Assembly: GCF_902499135.1 (NCBI RefSeq)
Contig: NZ_CABVPR010000017.1
Coordinates: 26,441 to 90,440 of the forward strand
Direction of reading: 5' to 3'
Origin: Burkholderia dolosa
GTDB lineage: Bacteria > Pseudomonadota > Gammaproteobacteria > Burkholderiales > Burkholderiaceae
DNA: 64,000 bases
Below, piece by piece: positions 26,658 to 36,833 of this stretch; the first letter of the stretch is position 1, and each line of letters starts with the position of its first letter. The notes under the pieces were generated by a model that saw only the letters and a list, made by a program, of their open reading frames with translations, ran no database searches and had not been told where the DNA came from. Position numbers and translations under genes: made by a program.

Positions 26658-28100
26658 ATGCGACGCATCATCATGTCTCACTCGCTTGTCATTCGTCTAT
26701 CCGCCGCAATGGCGATGACCGCCGCCGCGGCGCACGCCGAGCCCGTGCTCGTGTCCGGTCCGAGTCCTTTCGCCGCCTGTACGATCGGCGGGCCGGGCAC
26801 GAACTACGTGAACGCGGAGGTCGAGCCGTGGCTCGCCGTCAATCCGGCAAATCCGAACAACATGATCGGCGTGTGGCAGCAGGATCGCTGGTCGAACGGC
26901 GGCGCACACGGGCTCGTCGCCGGCTATACGTTCGATGCCGGCGCGACATGGGCACGCACGCCGCAGCCGTTCAGCGCGTGTGCGCCCGGCGGTCTGAAGT
27001 ACGAACGCGCGTCCGATCCGTGGGTATCGTTCGGACCGGACGGTACTGCGTACTCGGTTTCGATCTCGTTCAACCAGTCGAACAACAGCAATGCAGTCGC
27101 CGCATCGGTGTCGACCGACGGCGGACAGACGTGGAGCAACCCGTCCGTGCTGATCGCGAACGACGAACCGACGACGCAGTTCTTCAACGACAAGGAGTCG
27201 GTAACGGCGAATCCGGTGAAGGCCGGCACCGCGTACGCGGTATGGGACCGCCTCGAACTGCCGAACGGCAACCCGTACGCGAACCTGCACACGCAGGCGT
27301 TCCGCGGGCCGACGTTCTTCTCGAAGACGGTCGACGGCGGCAAGACGTGGAGCACACCGAAGGTCATCGTCAATGTCGCTTCGCGTCAGCAGACGATCGG
27401 CAACCAGATCGTCGTCGATCCGAAGACGGGCACGCTGTACGACTTCTTCGACCTGATCCAGCCGCCGTTCAGCAAGGCTGCCGGCAAGGTCGCGTACGTG
27501 AAGTCGACCGACGACGGCGCGACATGGACGAAGCCGCAAGTGATCGCGGGGCTGCAGACCGTCGGCGTGACCGATCCGAACACCGGCGAACCGGTGCGCA
27601 CCGGCGACATCATTCCGGAACCGGCGATCGATCCGGCATCGGGACAGTTGTACGTGGTGTGGCAGGACAGCCGCTTCAACGGCGGCAACTACGACGAGAT
27701 CGCACTGTCGACGTCGAAGGACGGCGGCGCGAGCTGGAGCGCGCCGCTGCAGGTGAACACGCCGACCGGGCGGCCCGCGTTCAACCCGTCGGTGCGCGTG
27801 GACAAGACCGGCGCGGTGATGGTCACGTACTACGACTTCCGCGACCTGCAGCCGGGCAACACGACGACGCTGCCGACCGGCTTCTGGCGCAAGATCTCGC
27901 ACGACGCCGGCAGCACGTTCGGCGACGAGCGACGCGTCGCGGGCCCGTTCGACATGAAGCTCGCGCCGTACGCGGAAGGCTTCTTCATCGGCGATTATCA
28001 GGGGCTCGACGTGCTGCCGTCGTCGTCGTTCCATCCGTTCTTCGTGCAGACCAACGCAGGCAATCTGACGAACCGCACCGACGTGTTCTTCGCGCCTTGA
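26658..28100 (+). CDS. secreted sialidase-like Asp-box (BNR) repeat protein
   Basis: Predicted 480-residue exported protein with a beta-propeller of the sialidase superfamily. A signal peptide ends near AAAAHA. Six Asp-box elements are visible: TFDAGATW, STDGGQTW, TVDGGKTW, STDDGATW, SKDGGASW and SHDAGSTF. The sialidase arginine triad and FRIP motif are not evident, so enzymatic sialidase activity is doubtful; glycan binding or another glycosidase role is possible. GAGGAG lies 8 bases before ATG 26658. It appears monocistronic. Confidence 0.8.
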   Translation: MRRIIMSHSLVIRLSAAMAMTAAAAHAEPVLVSGPSPFAACTIGGPGTNYVNAEVEPWLAVNPANPNNMIGVWQQDRWSNGGAHGLVAGYTFDAGATWARTPQPFSACAPGGLKYERASDPWVSFGPDGTAYSVSISFNQSNNSNAVAASVSTDGGQTWSNPSVLIANDEPTTQFFNDKESVTANPVKAGTAYAVWDRLELPNGNPYANLHTQAFRGPTFFSKTVDGGKTWSTPKVIVNVASRQQTIGNQIVVDPKTGTLYDFFDLIQPPFSKAAGKVAYVKSTDDGATWTKPQVIAGLQTVGVTDPNTGEPVRTGDIIPEPAIDPASGQLYVVWQDSRFNGGNYDEIALSTSKDGGASWSAPLQVNTPTGRPAFNPSVRVDKTGAVMVTYYDFRDLQPGNTTTLPTGFWRKISHDAGSTFGDERRVAGPFDMKLAPYAEGFFIGDYQGLDVLPSSSFHPFFVQTNAGNLTNRTDVFFAP

Positions 28101-28422
28101 TCCACGCGTGATCCGCAAAGCCGCCGTCGCGACGCCGTCCGTCGCGCGGCGGATCGCCGTGCCTTCCCGCCTTCGCACCCGGCTTTCGCCGCCTCCTCCG
28201 TTCGTATCCGGCAATCATCGGCCTTCCGTCGGGCGTGGAATGCGCGATGATATAACATATCATTTCGCCGATTCGTCGGCCGGATATCGCTCGTAAAACC
28301 GCGCAGCACGCCGCCGGATCGCTTTCCGACGGGTCATTGCGCGCCGCAAACGCAACAATATATCGTTTCGAGTTGCGGCTCGCGTGGCTCTTTCACCGAT
28401 TCCCACTACCGGTTCATCGACC
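28101..28422. promoter_or_regulatory. promoter region of the TonB receptor
   Basis: A 320-bp non-coding interval. The main element is the Fur/Zur-type palindrome listed separately; otherwise an AT-rich word AACAATATATCG near 28350 may contribute to the promoter. Confidence 0.4.
28247..28263. promoter_or_regulatory. Fur/Zur-type operator palindrome
   Basis: ATGATAT-AAC-ATATCAT is a perfect 7-3-7 inverted repeat 160 bp upstream of a ZnuD-like receptor gene. Its core TGATATAACATATCA differs from the Neisseria Zur box TGTTATDNHATAACA at only the two symmetric positions, and also shares the outer TGATA/TATCA of Fur boxes. Metal-dependent repression is therefore likely; Zur is favoured by the receptor type. 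Confidence 0.6.
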
Positions 28423-30501
28423 ATGCGCGATCTCCCACGCTTACCGCTTCGCCCGCTTTCGCCTCTTTCGCTGATGCTGCTCGCCGCAGTCGCACAAGCG
28501 CAAACCGACACGCCGTCAGCGGCGGGCACCGCTTCCGCCGAGCGGCTGTCGCCGATCTTCGTCACCGCGAATCCGCTCGGCGATACGCAGCTGATCGCGC
28601 CGACCGTCCAGTTGTCCGGCGACGCGCTGACGCGCCGCCAGGCCGATTCGCTCGGCGAAACACTCGACGGGCTGCCGGGCGTATCGACGACGACGTACGG
28701 CCCGATGGTCGGCCGGCCGATCATCCGCGGGATGGACGGCGACCGCATCCGGCTGCTTCAGAACGGCGTCGCCGCATACGACGCGTCGTCGCTGTCGTAC
28801 GACCACGCGGTGCCGCAGGATCCGCTATCGATCGAACGCGTCGAGATCGTACGCGGGCCGGCTGCGCTGCTGTACGGCGGCAACGCGGTAGGCGGCGTAG
28901 TCAACACGATCGACAACCGGATTCCGCGCGAAGCGATCGAAGGCGTGACCGGCGCGCTCGATGCGCGCTACGGCGGCGCGAATTCGGTACGCGCCGGCGC
29001 CGCGCAGGTCGAAGGCGGCAACGGCCGCTTCGCGTTCCATGTCGACGCGTTCGATCGCGAGACGAGCAAGTTGCGCATTCCCGGCTATGCACGCAGCAGC
29101 GCGCAACGTGCGATCGACGGCCCGGACACGCCGCAGCCGATCGGCAGCGTGCCGAACAGCGACGGCCGCGTGCACGGCGGCGCGGTCGGCGCGTCGTACA
29201 CGTGGACGGACGGTTTCGCCGGTCTGTCGTACAGCGGCTATGAATCGAACTACGGTTCGGTCGCGGAGGACGACGTGCGTCTGAGGATGCGTCAGGAGCG
29301 TCTTGCGTTCGCGTCCGAAGTCCGCAATCTGAGCGGCCCGTTCACGAAGCTGAAGTTCGATTTCGCGTACACCGACTATCGCCACAAGGAAGTCGACAAT
29401 GGCGAGACGGCGACCCTCTTCCGCAATCGCGGATACGAAGCGCGCATCGAAGCACGGCATCGCAAGATCGGCCCGTTCGAAGGCGCGATCGGCGTGCAGT
29501 TCGGCCGAAATACGTTCTCCGCGCTCGGCGACGAAACGCTCGTGCCGTCCACGCGTACGAACAGCGTCGCGTTGTTCGGTCTCGAGGAATGGCAGGTCGA
29601 TCCGAGGTTGAAGCTGAGCGTGGGCGCACGCGTCGAGCACGTCACGGTCGATCCCGATCCGGCCGGCGTCGACAAATTCGCGGGCGCGCAACCGCGCGAC
29701 TTCAATGCCGGCAGCATCTCGACGGGCGCACTGTTCTCGCTGACGCCCGTGTGGTCGATCGCCGCGAACGTCGCCTACACCGAACGCGCGCCGACGTTCT
29801 ACGAGCTCTATTCGAACGGTCCGCACGATGCAACCGGCCAGTTCCTGATCGGCAATCCGAACGCGTCGAAGGAAAAGGCCGTGTCGACCGACCTGTCGCT
29901 GCGCTATGCAAGCGGCGCGAATCGCGGCAGCGTCGGCGTGTTCTACAACCGCTTCTCGAACTACCTGACCGAGTACAACACGGGCCGCATCGTCGACGAC
30001 GAAGGCGAGCCGGTCGCGCCGGGCACCGACGACGCGCTCGCCGAGGCCGTCTATCGCGGCGTGCGCGCGGAGTTCTACGGGATCGAGCTCGACGGCAAGT
30101 GGCGCGCCTACGCGCGCAAAGGCCACACGGTCGACGTGGAGCTGACGGCCGACTACACGCACGCGCGCAACGTCGATACCGGACAGCCGCTGCCGCGCAT
30201 CGCGCCGCTGCGCGCCACGCTCGCAGCCGACTACGGTTACGGCCCGCTCGGCGTACGCGCGCAGCTCACGCATGCGTGGTCGCAGCATCGCGTGCCCGAC
30301 AACGACTTTCCGACCGACGGCTACACGACGCTCGGCGTGATGCTGACGTACAAGTTCCGCGTCGGCGCGACGCACTGGCTCGCGTATCTGCGCGGCGACA
30401 ACCTGACCAACCAGGACATCCGCTACTCGACGTCGGTCGTACGCGGTTTCGCGCCCGAAGGCGGCCGCAGCGTGATGGCCGGATTGCGCACGACGTTCTG
30501 A
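28423..30501 (+). CDS. TonB-dependent outer-membrane receptor, ZnuD-like
   Basis: Predicted 692-residue energy-coupled receptor. A signal peptide (about 1-27) is followed by a plug domain with LSPIFVTANPLG, GVSTTTYGPMVGRPIIRGMDGDRIRLL (given in parts), SLSYDHAVPQDPLSIERVEIVRGPAALLYGG and then a 22-strand barrel ending in GLRTTF with terminal Phe. The GRPIIRGxDGDRIR and DHAV segments are typical of ZnuD, a zinc-piracy receptor. The His-rich loop found in ZnuD is not obvious. ATG 28423 starts the signal peptide; a GTG 39 bp upstream is an alternative. A Fur/Zur-like palindrome lies upstream. Confidence 0.88.
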   Translation: MRDLPRLPLRPLSPLSLMLLAAVAQAQTDTPSAAGTASAERLSPIFVTANPLGDTQLIAPTVQLSGDALTRRQADSLGETLDGLPGVSTTTYGPMVGRPIIRGMDGDRIRLLQNGVAAYDASSLSYDHAVPQDPLSIERVEIVRGPAALLYGGNAVGGVVNTIDNRIPREAIEGVTGALDARYGGANSVRAGAAQVEGGNGRFAFHVDAFDRETSKLRIPGYARSSAQRAIDGPDTPQPIGSVPNSDGRVHGGAVGASYTWTDGFAGLSYSGYESNYGSVAEDDVRLRMRQERLAFASEVRNLSGPFTKLKFDFAYTDYRHKEVDNGETATLFRNRGYEARIEARHRKIGPFEGAIGVQFGRNTFSALGDETLVPSTRTNSVALFGLEEWQVDPRLKLSVGARVEHVTVDPDPAGVDKFAGAQPRDFNAGSISTGALFSLTPVWSIAANVAYTERAPTFYELYSNGPHDATGQFLIGNPNASKEKAVSTDLSLRYASGANRGSVGVFYNRFSNYLTEYNTGRIVDDEGEPVAPGTDDALAEAVYRGVRAEFYGIELDGKWRAYARKGHTVDVELTADYTHARNVDTGQPLPRIAPLRATLAADYGYGPLGVRAQLTHAWSQHRVPDNDFPTDGYTTLGVMLTYKFRVGATHWLAYLRGDNLTNQDIRYSTSVVRGFAPEGGRSVMAGLRTTF

Positions 30502-30504
30502 GCG

Positions 30505-30944
30505 TGCATGCCCGCGACGTCGTCGCGAGCGAGGTGCGCAGTCTCGCGCAACGTTCGTCGACCGCCGCGAACGCAATCGACGCGCTGATCCCGGCGTCGG
30601 TGCAGACGATCGCGAGCGGCTCGGCGCTCGCCGGAGAAGCGCGCTCGACAATGGCCGACGTCACGCGCGCCGTCGCGCGCGTGACGGACATCGTGGGCGA
30701 AATCGCCGCGGCATCGCCCGACCAGAGCCGTGGAATCGGACAGGTGAACCCGACGCTCACGCAGGCGAGCCAGAGGACGCAGCAGAACGCCGAGTTCGTC
30801 GAGCAAGCGGCCGCCGCATCGAAATCGCTCGATGCGCAGGGACGCGAGCTCGCGGAAACGATCGTTGCGTTCCGGATGCCGAATCGCTCGGCGACGGCAT
30901 CGCGCGACGTGCCGCCCGTCGCTCTGCAAGCCGCGGCCGCATGA
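30505..30944 (+). pseudogene. C-terminal stub of a methyl-accepting chemotaxis protein
   Basis: Immediately after the TonB receptor stop, a different frame reads ARDVVASEVRSLAQRSSTAA, then GEIAAASPDQSRGIGQVN and TQQNAEFVEQAAAASKSLDA, the C-terminal half of a chemoreceptor signalling domain. The whole sensor, membrane, HAMP and N-terminal signalling parts are missing, as is the hairpin tip, and no start codon or ribosome site precedes it. Several conserved positions have drifted (SPDQS for the usual S-x-EQS). It is a truncated relic. Confidence 0.78.
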
Positions 30945-31251
30945 ACCGGTCACGCCGTCGACGTGCCCGCCGCGCTTGCTGCCACCCGCGTCGAACAAGC
31001 CGATACGCGGATGCGCAATTTTCGATCCTGCTCGCGAGCAGCGTCGCACACGGTGTGCCCAACGCCGTCCCACACTTTAAAAACTGCCGAATGACGAGTA
31101 TGCTTAAAAAGCATTTCCCGCTCGGATAACGAATCGCGTGCCCCTGATTCGCGCCGATCGGATTGCGGCCGCACCGCGCCCCGCGCGAATGGCGGCGTCT
31201 GCTTCGCCCCGGCCGCACTAACTTTTCCCCCAACAATCGTCAGGAGAGCTG
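30945..31251. promoter_or_regulatory. promoter interval before otsA
   Basis: Roughly 300 bp with no gene. A small perfect palindrome ATGCTT-AAA-AAGCAT lies at 31100-31114 within an AT-rich pocket and is the likeliest control element or promoter part. Confidence 0.35.
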
Positions 31252-32655
31252 GTGAGCCGCCTCGTCGTCGTATCGAATCGCATCGCAGATCCCCGTAAAG
31301 CCGCGGCCGGCGGCCTCGCCGTCGCCGTGAAGGACAGCCTTCAGGAAACCGGCGGCGTCTGGTTCGGCTGGAGCGGCAGGCTGCGCGGCAGCGACCAGCC
31401 CGCGCGCAGTGACGACGTGCAGATCCAGAACGTCGGCGGCATTCAGCTCGCGACGATCGATCTCGATCCACAGGATTACGACGCGTACTACCTCGGTTAT
31501 TCGAACAACGTGCTGTGGCCGGTGTTTCACTACCGGCTCGACCTCGCCCAGTTCGACCGGCGTTTCGCCGACGGCTACCGCCGCGTGAATCAGCTGTTCG
31601 CGCGCAAGCTGCGCACGCTGCTGCGCCCGGACGACACGGTGTGGGTGCACGACTATCAGCTGATTCCGCTCGCCGCCGAGCTGCGTGCGATGGGCTGCAC
31701 GAATCCGATCGGATTCTTTCTGCACATCCCGATGCCGCCGCCGCCGATCATGGCCGCGATTCCGGAACACGAATGGCTGATGCGCTCGCTGTTCGCATAC
31801 GATCTCGTCGGCTTCCAGACCGAAGCGGACCTGCTTCACTTCGAGCACTACGTCGAATCGGAAGCCGGCGCTGCGCGGCTGCCGGACGGACGTCTGCGCG
31901 CGTTCGGCCGTACGCTGTCGGCCGGCGCGTTTCCGATCGGCATCAACGTCGACGAGTTCGCCGCGCTCGCCGACGATCGCGACGGCATCGACATGTTCGA
32001 ACGGATGCGCGACGAGTATTCGCGACGCCAGCTGCTGGTCGGCGTCGACCGCCTCGACTACACGAAAGGGCTGCCGCAGCGCGTGCATGCGTTCCGCGAG
32101 TTGCTCGAACAGTATCCGGAGAATCGCAACCGCGCGACGCTGATCCAGATCGCCGCGCCGAGCCGCGAGGATCTCGGCGCATACGACGACCTGCGGCGCG
32201 AAATGGACAGCCTGTGCGGCGCGATCAACGGCGACTACGGCGAACTCGAATGGATGCCGATGCGCTACATCCACCGCACCGTCGCGCGCAAGCGGCTGCC
32301 CGGACTCTATCGCGCGAGCCGCGTCGCGCTGGTCACGCCGCTGCGCGACGGGATGAACCTCGTCGCGAAAGAGTTTCTCGCCGCGCAGGACGAAGCCGAT
32401 CCGGGCGTGCTCGTGCTGTCGCGCTTCGCCGGCGCCGCCGAGCAGTTGAAGGAAGCGCTGCTCGTCAATCCGTACGATACGCAAGGCACTGCGCAGGCGA
32501 TCCAGCGTGCGCTTGCGATGCCGCTCGAGGAACGCCGGCAACGTCACACGGCACTGATGGCGACCGTGCGCAAGACCGACGTGCACTGGTGGCGTACGCG
32601 CTTTCTCGAAGCGCTCATCGAGGCGGCCGAAGTCGCCGCGACAACCGAGCCGTGA
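31252..32655 (+). CDS. otsA: trehalose-6-phosphate synthase OtsA
   Basis: Predicted 467-residue cytosolic glycosyltransferase (GT20) making trehalose-6-phosphate from UDP-glucose and glucose-6-phosphate, the first step of osmoprotectant trehalose synthesis. Matching features are VVVSNRIA and GGLAVAV at the N-terminus, [44 protein letters not shown] and [14 protein letters not shown]. Length agrees with E. coli OtsA (474). The GTG start has AGGAGA 6 bases upstream. The phosphatase gene otsB is not adjacent in this window. Confidence 0.95.
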   Translation: MSRLVVVSNRIADPRKAAAGGLAVAVKDSLQETGGVWFGWSGRLRGSDQPARSDDVQIQNVGGIQLATIDLDPQDYDAYYLGYSNNVLWPVFHYRLDLAQFDRRFADGYRRVNQLFARKLRTLLRPDDTVWVHDYQLIPLAAELRAMGCTNPIGFFLHIPMPPPPIMAAIPEHEWLMRSLFAYDLVGFQTEADLLHFEHYVESEAGAARLPDGRLRAFGRTLSAGAFPIGINVDEFAALADDRDGIDMFERMRDEYSRRQLLVGVDRLDYTKGLPQRVHAFRELLEQYPENRNRATLIQIAAPSREDLGAYDDLRREMDSLCGAINGDYGELEWMPMRYIHRTVARKRLPGLYRASRVALVTPLRDGMNLVAKEFLAAQDEADPGVLVLSRFAGAAEQLKEALLVNPYDTQGTAQAIQRALAMPLEERRQRHTALMATVRKTDVHWWRTRFLEALIEAAEVAATTEP

Positions 32656-33191
32656 CGTTCGTGCAGCGGTGAAGTTCGATTGCGTGGGTGCTTCATGCGC
32701 CGCTCTGCGTCGATCGGCTCGCGCGCGATCGCATCGTCGATATCGACCATCCCGACTTCGCACGTGCGGAGTTCATCGCGCGGTCAGCAACGCGAATAAC
32801 CGCACCGCCGTCGACTGCGGCCGGTAATCGAGCGTTCTGCCGATTACATCGGCAGGCGCTCGGAGCTGCGCATCGCGCGGCCTCCATCTCGTCTCGTCGT
32901 ACGAAGCGCATCGCCGCACTGCGACCGGCCGGCACGTTCACACGATCGTTGTTCTGGCAACGTTCGGCCGCATGCCCGTCTCGCTCCCTGTCGCTCCAAA
33001 CACGCTCGCCGCACGTCGATGTGCGGCCAATGCGGCTCGCACGGCACGACGAACGCCTTTCGTCGGCAGCGTCTGCCGCGTTATAGTCGCGTGCATGACA
33101 TTTTCGTGACAGCGCTGCCGTCGCCGTCGCGGATCGATGCCGCCGCGCATCGAACGACGAAGCCCACCCGCCCACTCGAGGAGCACACGAC
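32656..33191. other. 535-bp gap between otsA and the phosphoesterase gene
   Basis: Open frames on both strands carry no recognisable domain. The rightmost 60 bp provides the GAGGAG ribosome site of the next gene. No hairpin terminator for otsA was recognised. Confidence 0.3.
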
Positions 33192-34847
33192 GTGAACGAC
33201 AACCCCGATCGTCCCGACGACCTTCCCGCCGATCCCGACCGCCGCCGCATGCTCGGCGGCCTCGCCGCGCTCGGCGCCGGCGTCGCGCTGGCCGGCTGCG
33301 AAACGACCGCGCCGCGCTCGGCCGCCGACCGGCGCATCGACGAAGCGCTGCGCGCGCAAGTGCGCCACATCGTCGTGATCTATGCGGAGAACCGCAGCTT
33401 CGCGAACCTGTACGGCGATTTCCCGGGCGTGCGTTACCCGCTGAGTGAAGTGCGACCCGAACACGCGCTGCAGCTCGACCGCGACGGCAAGACGCCGCTG
33501 CCCGTGCTGCCGAAGATCTGGGGCGGTCTCGTGCCGCAGGCGCAGGAAGTGAACGGCAAGCGCTACATGATCGGCGAGCGCGACATCGACAAGCTGCCGA
33601 ACGCGCCGTTCCGCATCGCCGACGCGCAAGGGGAGCCGCTGCCGAACGGCGTGATCACGCGCGACCTGTGGCATCGCTTCTACCAGAACCAGATGCAGAT
33701 CGCCGCGGGCCGCAACAACCAGTTCGTCGCGTGGGCCGATTCGGGCGGCCTCGTGATGGGTCATTACCGCAACTCGGCCGACACGCTGCGGCTGTGGAAT
33801 CTCGCGCGGCAATACACGCTGTGCGACAACTTCTTCATGGCCGCGTTCGGCGGTTCGTGGCTCAACCACATGTTCCTCATTTCCGCGCAGCCGCCCCTGT
33901 ATCCGGATGCGCACAAGCATCCGCACGCGGACAAGCTGCTGTCGAAACTCGAAGGCGACGATCCGGCCGGCACGCGTCTGAAACTCGCGGCCGACTCGCC
34001 GGCGTCCGCACTCGACGGTCCGCCGAAGTTCGCGGGCGACGGCCCGCTGACGCCGGACGGCTACGGTGTGAACACGATGGCGCCGCCGTACCAGCCGAGC
34101 TATGTGCCGCCGCCCGATCCGGGCAATGCCGCGTATGCGGATCCGGCCGATCATCGCGTGATGCCGCCGCAGGGACATGCGACGATCGGCGATCGGCTGT
34201 CCGACAAGAACGTCGACTGGGCGTGGTACAGCGGCGCGTGGCAGTACGCGCTCGAGCATCGCGACACGGGCACCGTGCCGGACTTCCAGTACCACCATCA
34301 GCCGTTCAACTACTTCCGCAACTACGCGCCGGGCACCGACGCGCGCCGCCGGCATCTGCGCGACGCGGGCCTCGGCGACGATCCGTCGACGAACCGCTTC
34401 ATCGCCGACATCGATGGCGGACGCCTGCCGGCGGTCACGTTCTACAAGCCGCAGGGCAACCTGAACATGCACGCGGGCTACGCGGACATCGAGTCCGGGG
34501 ACCGCCACATCGCGACAGTCATCGACCACATTCGCCGCGGCCCGCAATGGGCGAACACCGTGATCGTGATGACGCACGACGAGAACGGCGGCTGGTGGGA
34601 TCACGTCGCGCCGCCGGTCGGCGACCGCTGGGGGCCGGGATCGCGCATTCCGGCGCTCGTGATCTCGCCGTTCGCGAAGAAGGGCTACGTCGACCACACG
34701 CTGTACGACACCAACTCGATCCTGCGCTTCATCAGCCGCGTGCACGGGCTCGCGCCGCTCGACGGCGTCGTGCATCGCGATCGCGCGTTCGCGTCGCGCG
34801 GAGAAACGCCGCCCGGCGATCTGACGAACGCGCTCGAGCTCGGCTGA
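33192..34847 (+). CDS. acid phosphatase/phospholipase C-family phosphoesterase, Tat lipoprotein-like
   Basis: Predicted 551-residue exported enzyme of the phosphoesterase family that includes AcpA and the phospholipases C. The leader DRRRMLGGLAALGAGVALAGC combines a twin-arginine start and a lipobox. Family signatures are VRHIVVIYAENRSFANLYG, GGSWLNHMFLISA, and the metal-binding THDENGGWWDHVAPP. Short length and the missing C-terminal DUF756 repeats of PlcH/PlcN make an AcpA-like acid phosphatase more likely than a true phospholipase C. GTG 33192 has GAGGAG 8 bases upstream. Confidence 0.86.
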   Translation: MNDNPDRPDDLPADPDRRRMLGGLAALGAGVALAGCETTAPRSAADRRIDEALRAQVRHIVVIYAENRSFANLYGDFPGVRYPLSEVRPEHALQLDRDGKTPLPVLPKIWGGLVPQAQEVNGKRYMIGERDIDKLPNAPFRIADAQGEPLPNGVITRDLWHRFYQNQMQIAAGRNNQFVAWADSGGLVMGHYRNSADTLRLWNLARQYTLCDNFFMAAFGGSWLNHMFLISAQPPLYPDAHKHPHADKLLSKLEGDDPAGTRLKLAADSPASALDGPPKFAGDGPLTPDGYGVNTMAPPYQPSYVPPPDPGNAAYADPADHRVMPPQGHATIGDRLSDKNVDWAWYSGAWQYALEHRDTGTVPDFQYHHQPFNYFRNYAPGTDARRRHLRDAGLGDDPSTNRFIADIDGGRLPAVTFYKPQGNLNMHAGYADIESGDRHIATVIDHIRRGPQWANTVIVMTHDENGGWWDHVAPPVGDRWGPGSRIPALVISPFAKKGYVDHTLYDTNSILRFISRVHGLAPLDGVVHRDRAFASRGETPPGDLTNALELG

Positions 34848-34902
34848 CGCAAGCCGGGCGGCTGCGCACGCTGCGGCCACGTGCGGGTGCGCGGATGCAA
34901 CA

Positions 34903-34941
34903 ACGTCCCGCCGCCGGCTTTCGATGCCGGCTGCGGGACGT
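34903..34941. terminator. hairpin between convergent phosphoesterase and pckG
   Basis: A 16-bp stem (ACGTCCCGCCGCCGGC against GCCGGCTGCGGGACGT, one mismatch) with a 7-base loop lies in the 120-bp interval between two convergent stops, so it can serve both. No T-run follows on either side. Confidence 0.65.
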
Positions 34942-34967
34942 CAATAAGCACGCGCCGCTGCGGGTGG

Positions 34968-36833
34968 TCAGCGACCGATCCGCTGTTCGATCCGCTTCAT
35001 CGTGTCGATCAGTTCGGCGGGCAGCCGCAGCTTCAGCGTGTCGAACAGTTGCGCATGCAACTTCAGTTCGTCACGCCACTCGGCAGCATCCATCGACGTG
35101 ACCGCATCGAACTGCTCGCGCGTGAAGTCGAGTCCGTCCCAATGCAGGTCGTCATACGAAGGCGACACGCCGAACGCATGCTCGCTGCCGCCGCCGGTGC
35201 CTTCGAGGCGATCCAGCATCCACTTGAGTACGCGCATGTTCTCGCCGAAGCCCGGCCATACGAACTTGCCGTCCGCGTCCTTGCGGAACCAGTTCACGCA
35301 ATAGATCTTCGGCAACGTCGCGCCCGCCTGCTCGAGCTGCTTGCCGAGCTTCAGCCAGTGCGCAAAGTAGTCGCTCATGTTGTAGCCGCAGAACGGCAGC
35401 ATCGCGAACGGATCGCGGCGCACGACGCCCTGCTGGCCGGCCGCCGCGGCCGTGGTTTCCGAGCCCATCGTCGCGGCCATGTACACGCCTTCGACCCAGT
35501 CGCGCGCCTCCGTCACGAGCGGCACGGTCGTCGAGCGGCGGCCGCCGAAGATGAACGCGTCGATCGGCACGCCGGCCGGATTCTCCCAGTCCGCGTCGAT
35601 CGACGGACATTGCGCGGCCGGCGCGGTGAAACGCGAGTTCGGATGCGCGGCCTTGCGGCCGGTCTCCTTGCCGAGCGCCGGCGTCCACGGGTTGCCCTGC
35701 CAGTCGGTGAGCTTCGCGGGCGGCGTGTCGGTCAGCCCTTCCCACCACACGTCGCCGTCTTCGGTCAACGCGACGTTCGTGAAGATCACGTTCTCCTTCA
35801 GCGTCGCGAGTGCGTTCGGGTTCGTCTTCTCGCCGGTACCCGGTGCGACGCCGAAATAGCCGGCTTCGGGGTTGATCGCGTACAACCGGCCGTCGCGGCC
35901 CGGTTTCAGCCACGCGATGTCGTCGCCGATCGTCGTGACCTTCCAGCCGTCGAAGCCCTGCGGCGGAATCAGCATCGCGAAGTTCGTCTTGCCGCACGCG
36001 GACGGAAACGCAGCCGCGACGTGATACTTCTTGCCGGCCGGCGACCTCACGCCGAGGATCAGCATATGCTCGGCGAGCCAGCCCTGATCGCGGCCCATCG
36101 TGGACGCGATGCGCAGCGCAAAGCACTTCTTGCCGAGCAGCGCGTTGCCGCCGTAGCCGGAACCGAAGCTCCAGATCTCGCGCGTCTCGGGGAAATGCAC
36201 GATGTACTTGACCGGATTGCACGGCCACGGCACGTCCTGCTGGCCCGGCTCGAGCGGATGTCCGACGCTGTGCACGCACGGCACGAATTCGCCGTCCTCG
36301 CCGAGCACGTCGTATACGTCGCGGCCCATGCGCGTCATGATCCGCATGTTCACCGCGACGTACGGACTGTCGGACAGCTCGACGCCGATATGCGCGATCG
36401 GCGAGCCGAGCGGGCCCATCGAAAACGGCACGACGTACAGCGTGCGGCCGTGCATCGAACCGCGGAACAATCCGTTGAGCGTCTCGCGCATTTCATCGGG
36501 CGCGATCCAGTTGTTGGTCGGGCCGACATCGTCGCGCGACGCCGCGCAGATGAACGTGCGGTCCTCGACGCGCGCGACGTCCGACGGATCCGATTGCGCG
36601 AGATACGAGTTCGGGCGTTTCGCCGGATTGAGACGCTTCAGCGTGCCCTGATCGACCATCGCCTGGCACAGCGCGTCGTATTCCTGCTGCGAGCCGTCGC
36701 ACCACACGACGCGGTCGGGCTCGGTGAGCGCCGCGATACGCGACACCCAGTCGATCAGCTTGCGATGCTTGACGAAGGCCGGTGGAGCGATCAGCGGGCT
36801 GCGCGTCGCTTCGGCCAGATTGTTTTGCAACAT
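34968..36833 (-). CDS. pckG: GTP-dependent phosphoenolpyruvate carboxykinase
   Basis: Predicted 621-residue cytosolic enzyme converting oxaloacetate plus GTP to phosphoenolpyruvate, the entry step of gluconeogenesis. The hyper-reactive cysteine P-loop FPSACGKTN is at residues 276-284, kinase-2 motif GDDIAWL follows, and the substrate loop and manganese-site segments ([17 protein letters not shown]) are intact. Length is normal for the GTP class. ATG 36833 begins [10 protein letters not shown]. The upstream 700 bp are non-coding and should hold the promoter. It converges with the phosphoesterase gene. Confidence 0.96.
   Translation of the reverse strand: MLQNNLAEATRSPLIAPPAFVKHRKLIDWVSRIAALTEPDRVVWCDGSQQEYDALCQAMVDQGTLKRLNPAKRPNSYLAQSDPSDVARVEDRTFICAASRDDVGPTNNWIAPDEMRETLNGLFRGSMHGRTLYVVPFSMGPLGSPIAHIGVELSDSPYVAVNMRIMTRMGRDVYDVLGEDGEFVPCVHSVGHPLEPGQQDVPWPCNPVKYIVHFPETREIWSFGSGYGGNALLGKKCFALRIASTMGRDQGWLAEHMLILGVRSPAGKKYHVAAAFPSACGKTNFAMLIPPQGFDGWKVTTIGDDIAWLKPGRDGRLYAINPEAGYFGVAPGTGEKTNPNALATLKENVIFTNVALTEDGDVWWEGLTDTPPAKLTDWQGNPWTPALGKETGRKAAHPNSRFTAPAAQCPSIDADWENPAGVPIDAFIFGGRRSTTVPLVTEARDWVEGVYMAATMGSETTAAAAGQQGVVRRDPFAMLPFCGYNMSDYFAHWLKLGKQLEQAGATLPKIYCVNWFRKDADGKFVWPGFGENMRVLKWMLDRLEGTGGGSEHAFGVSPSYDDLHWDGLDFTREQFDAVTSMDAAEWRDELKLHAQLFDTLKLRLPAELIDTMKRIEQRIGR

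Noticed and set aside
32688-33086. A 132-codon frame between otsA and the phosphoesterase gene
   Set aside because: Starts at an ATG without ribosome site, composition is unlike neighbouring genes and no domain is visible.
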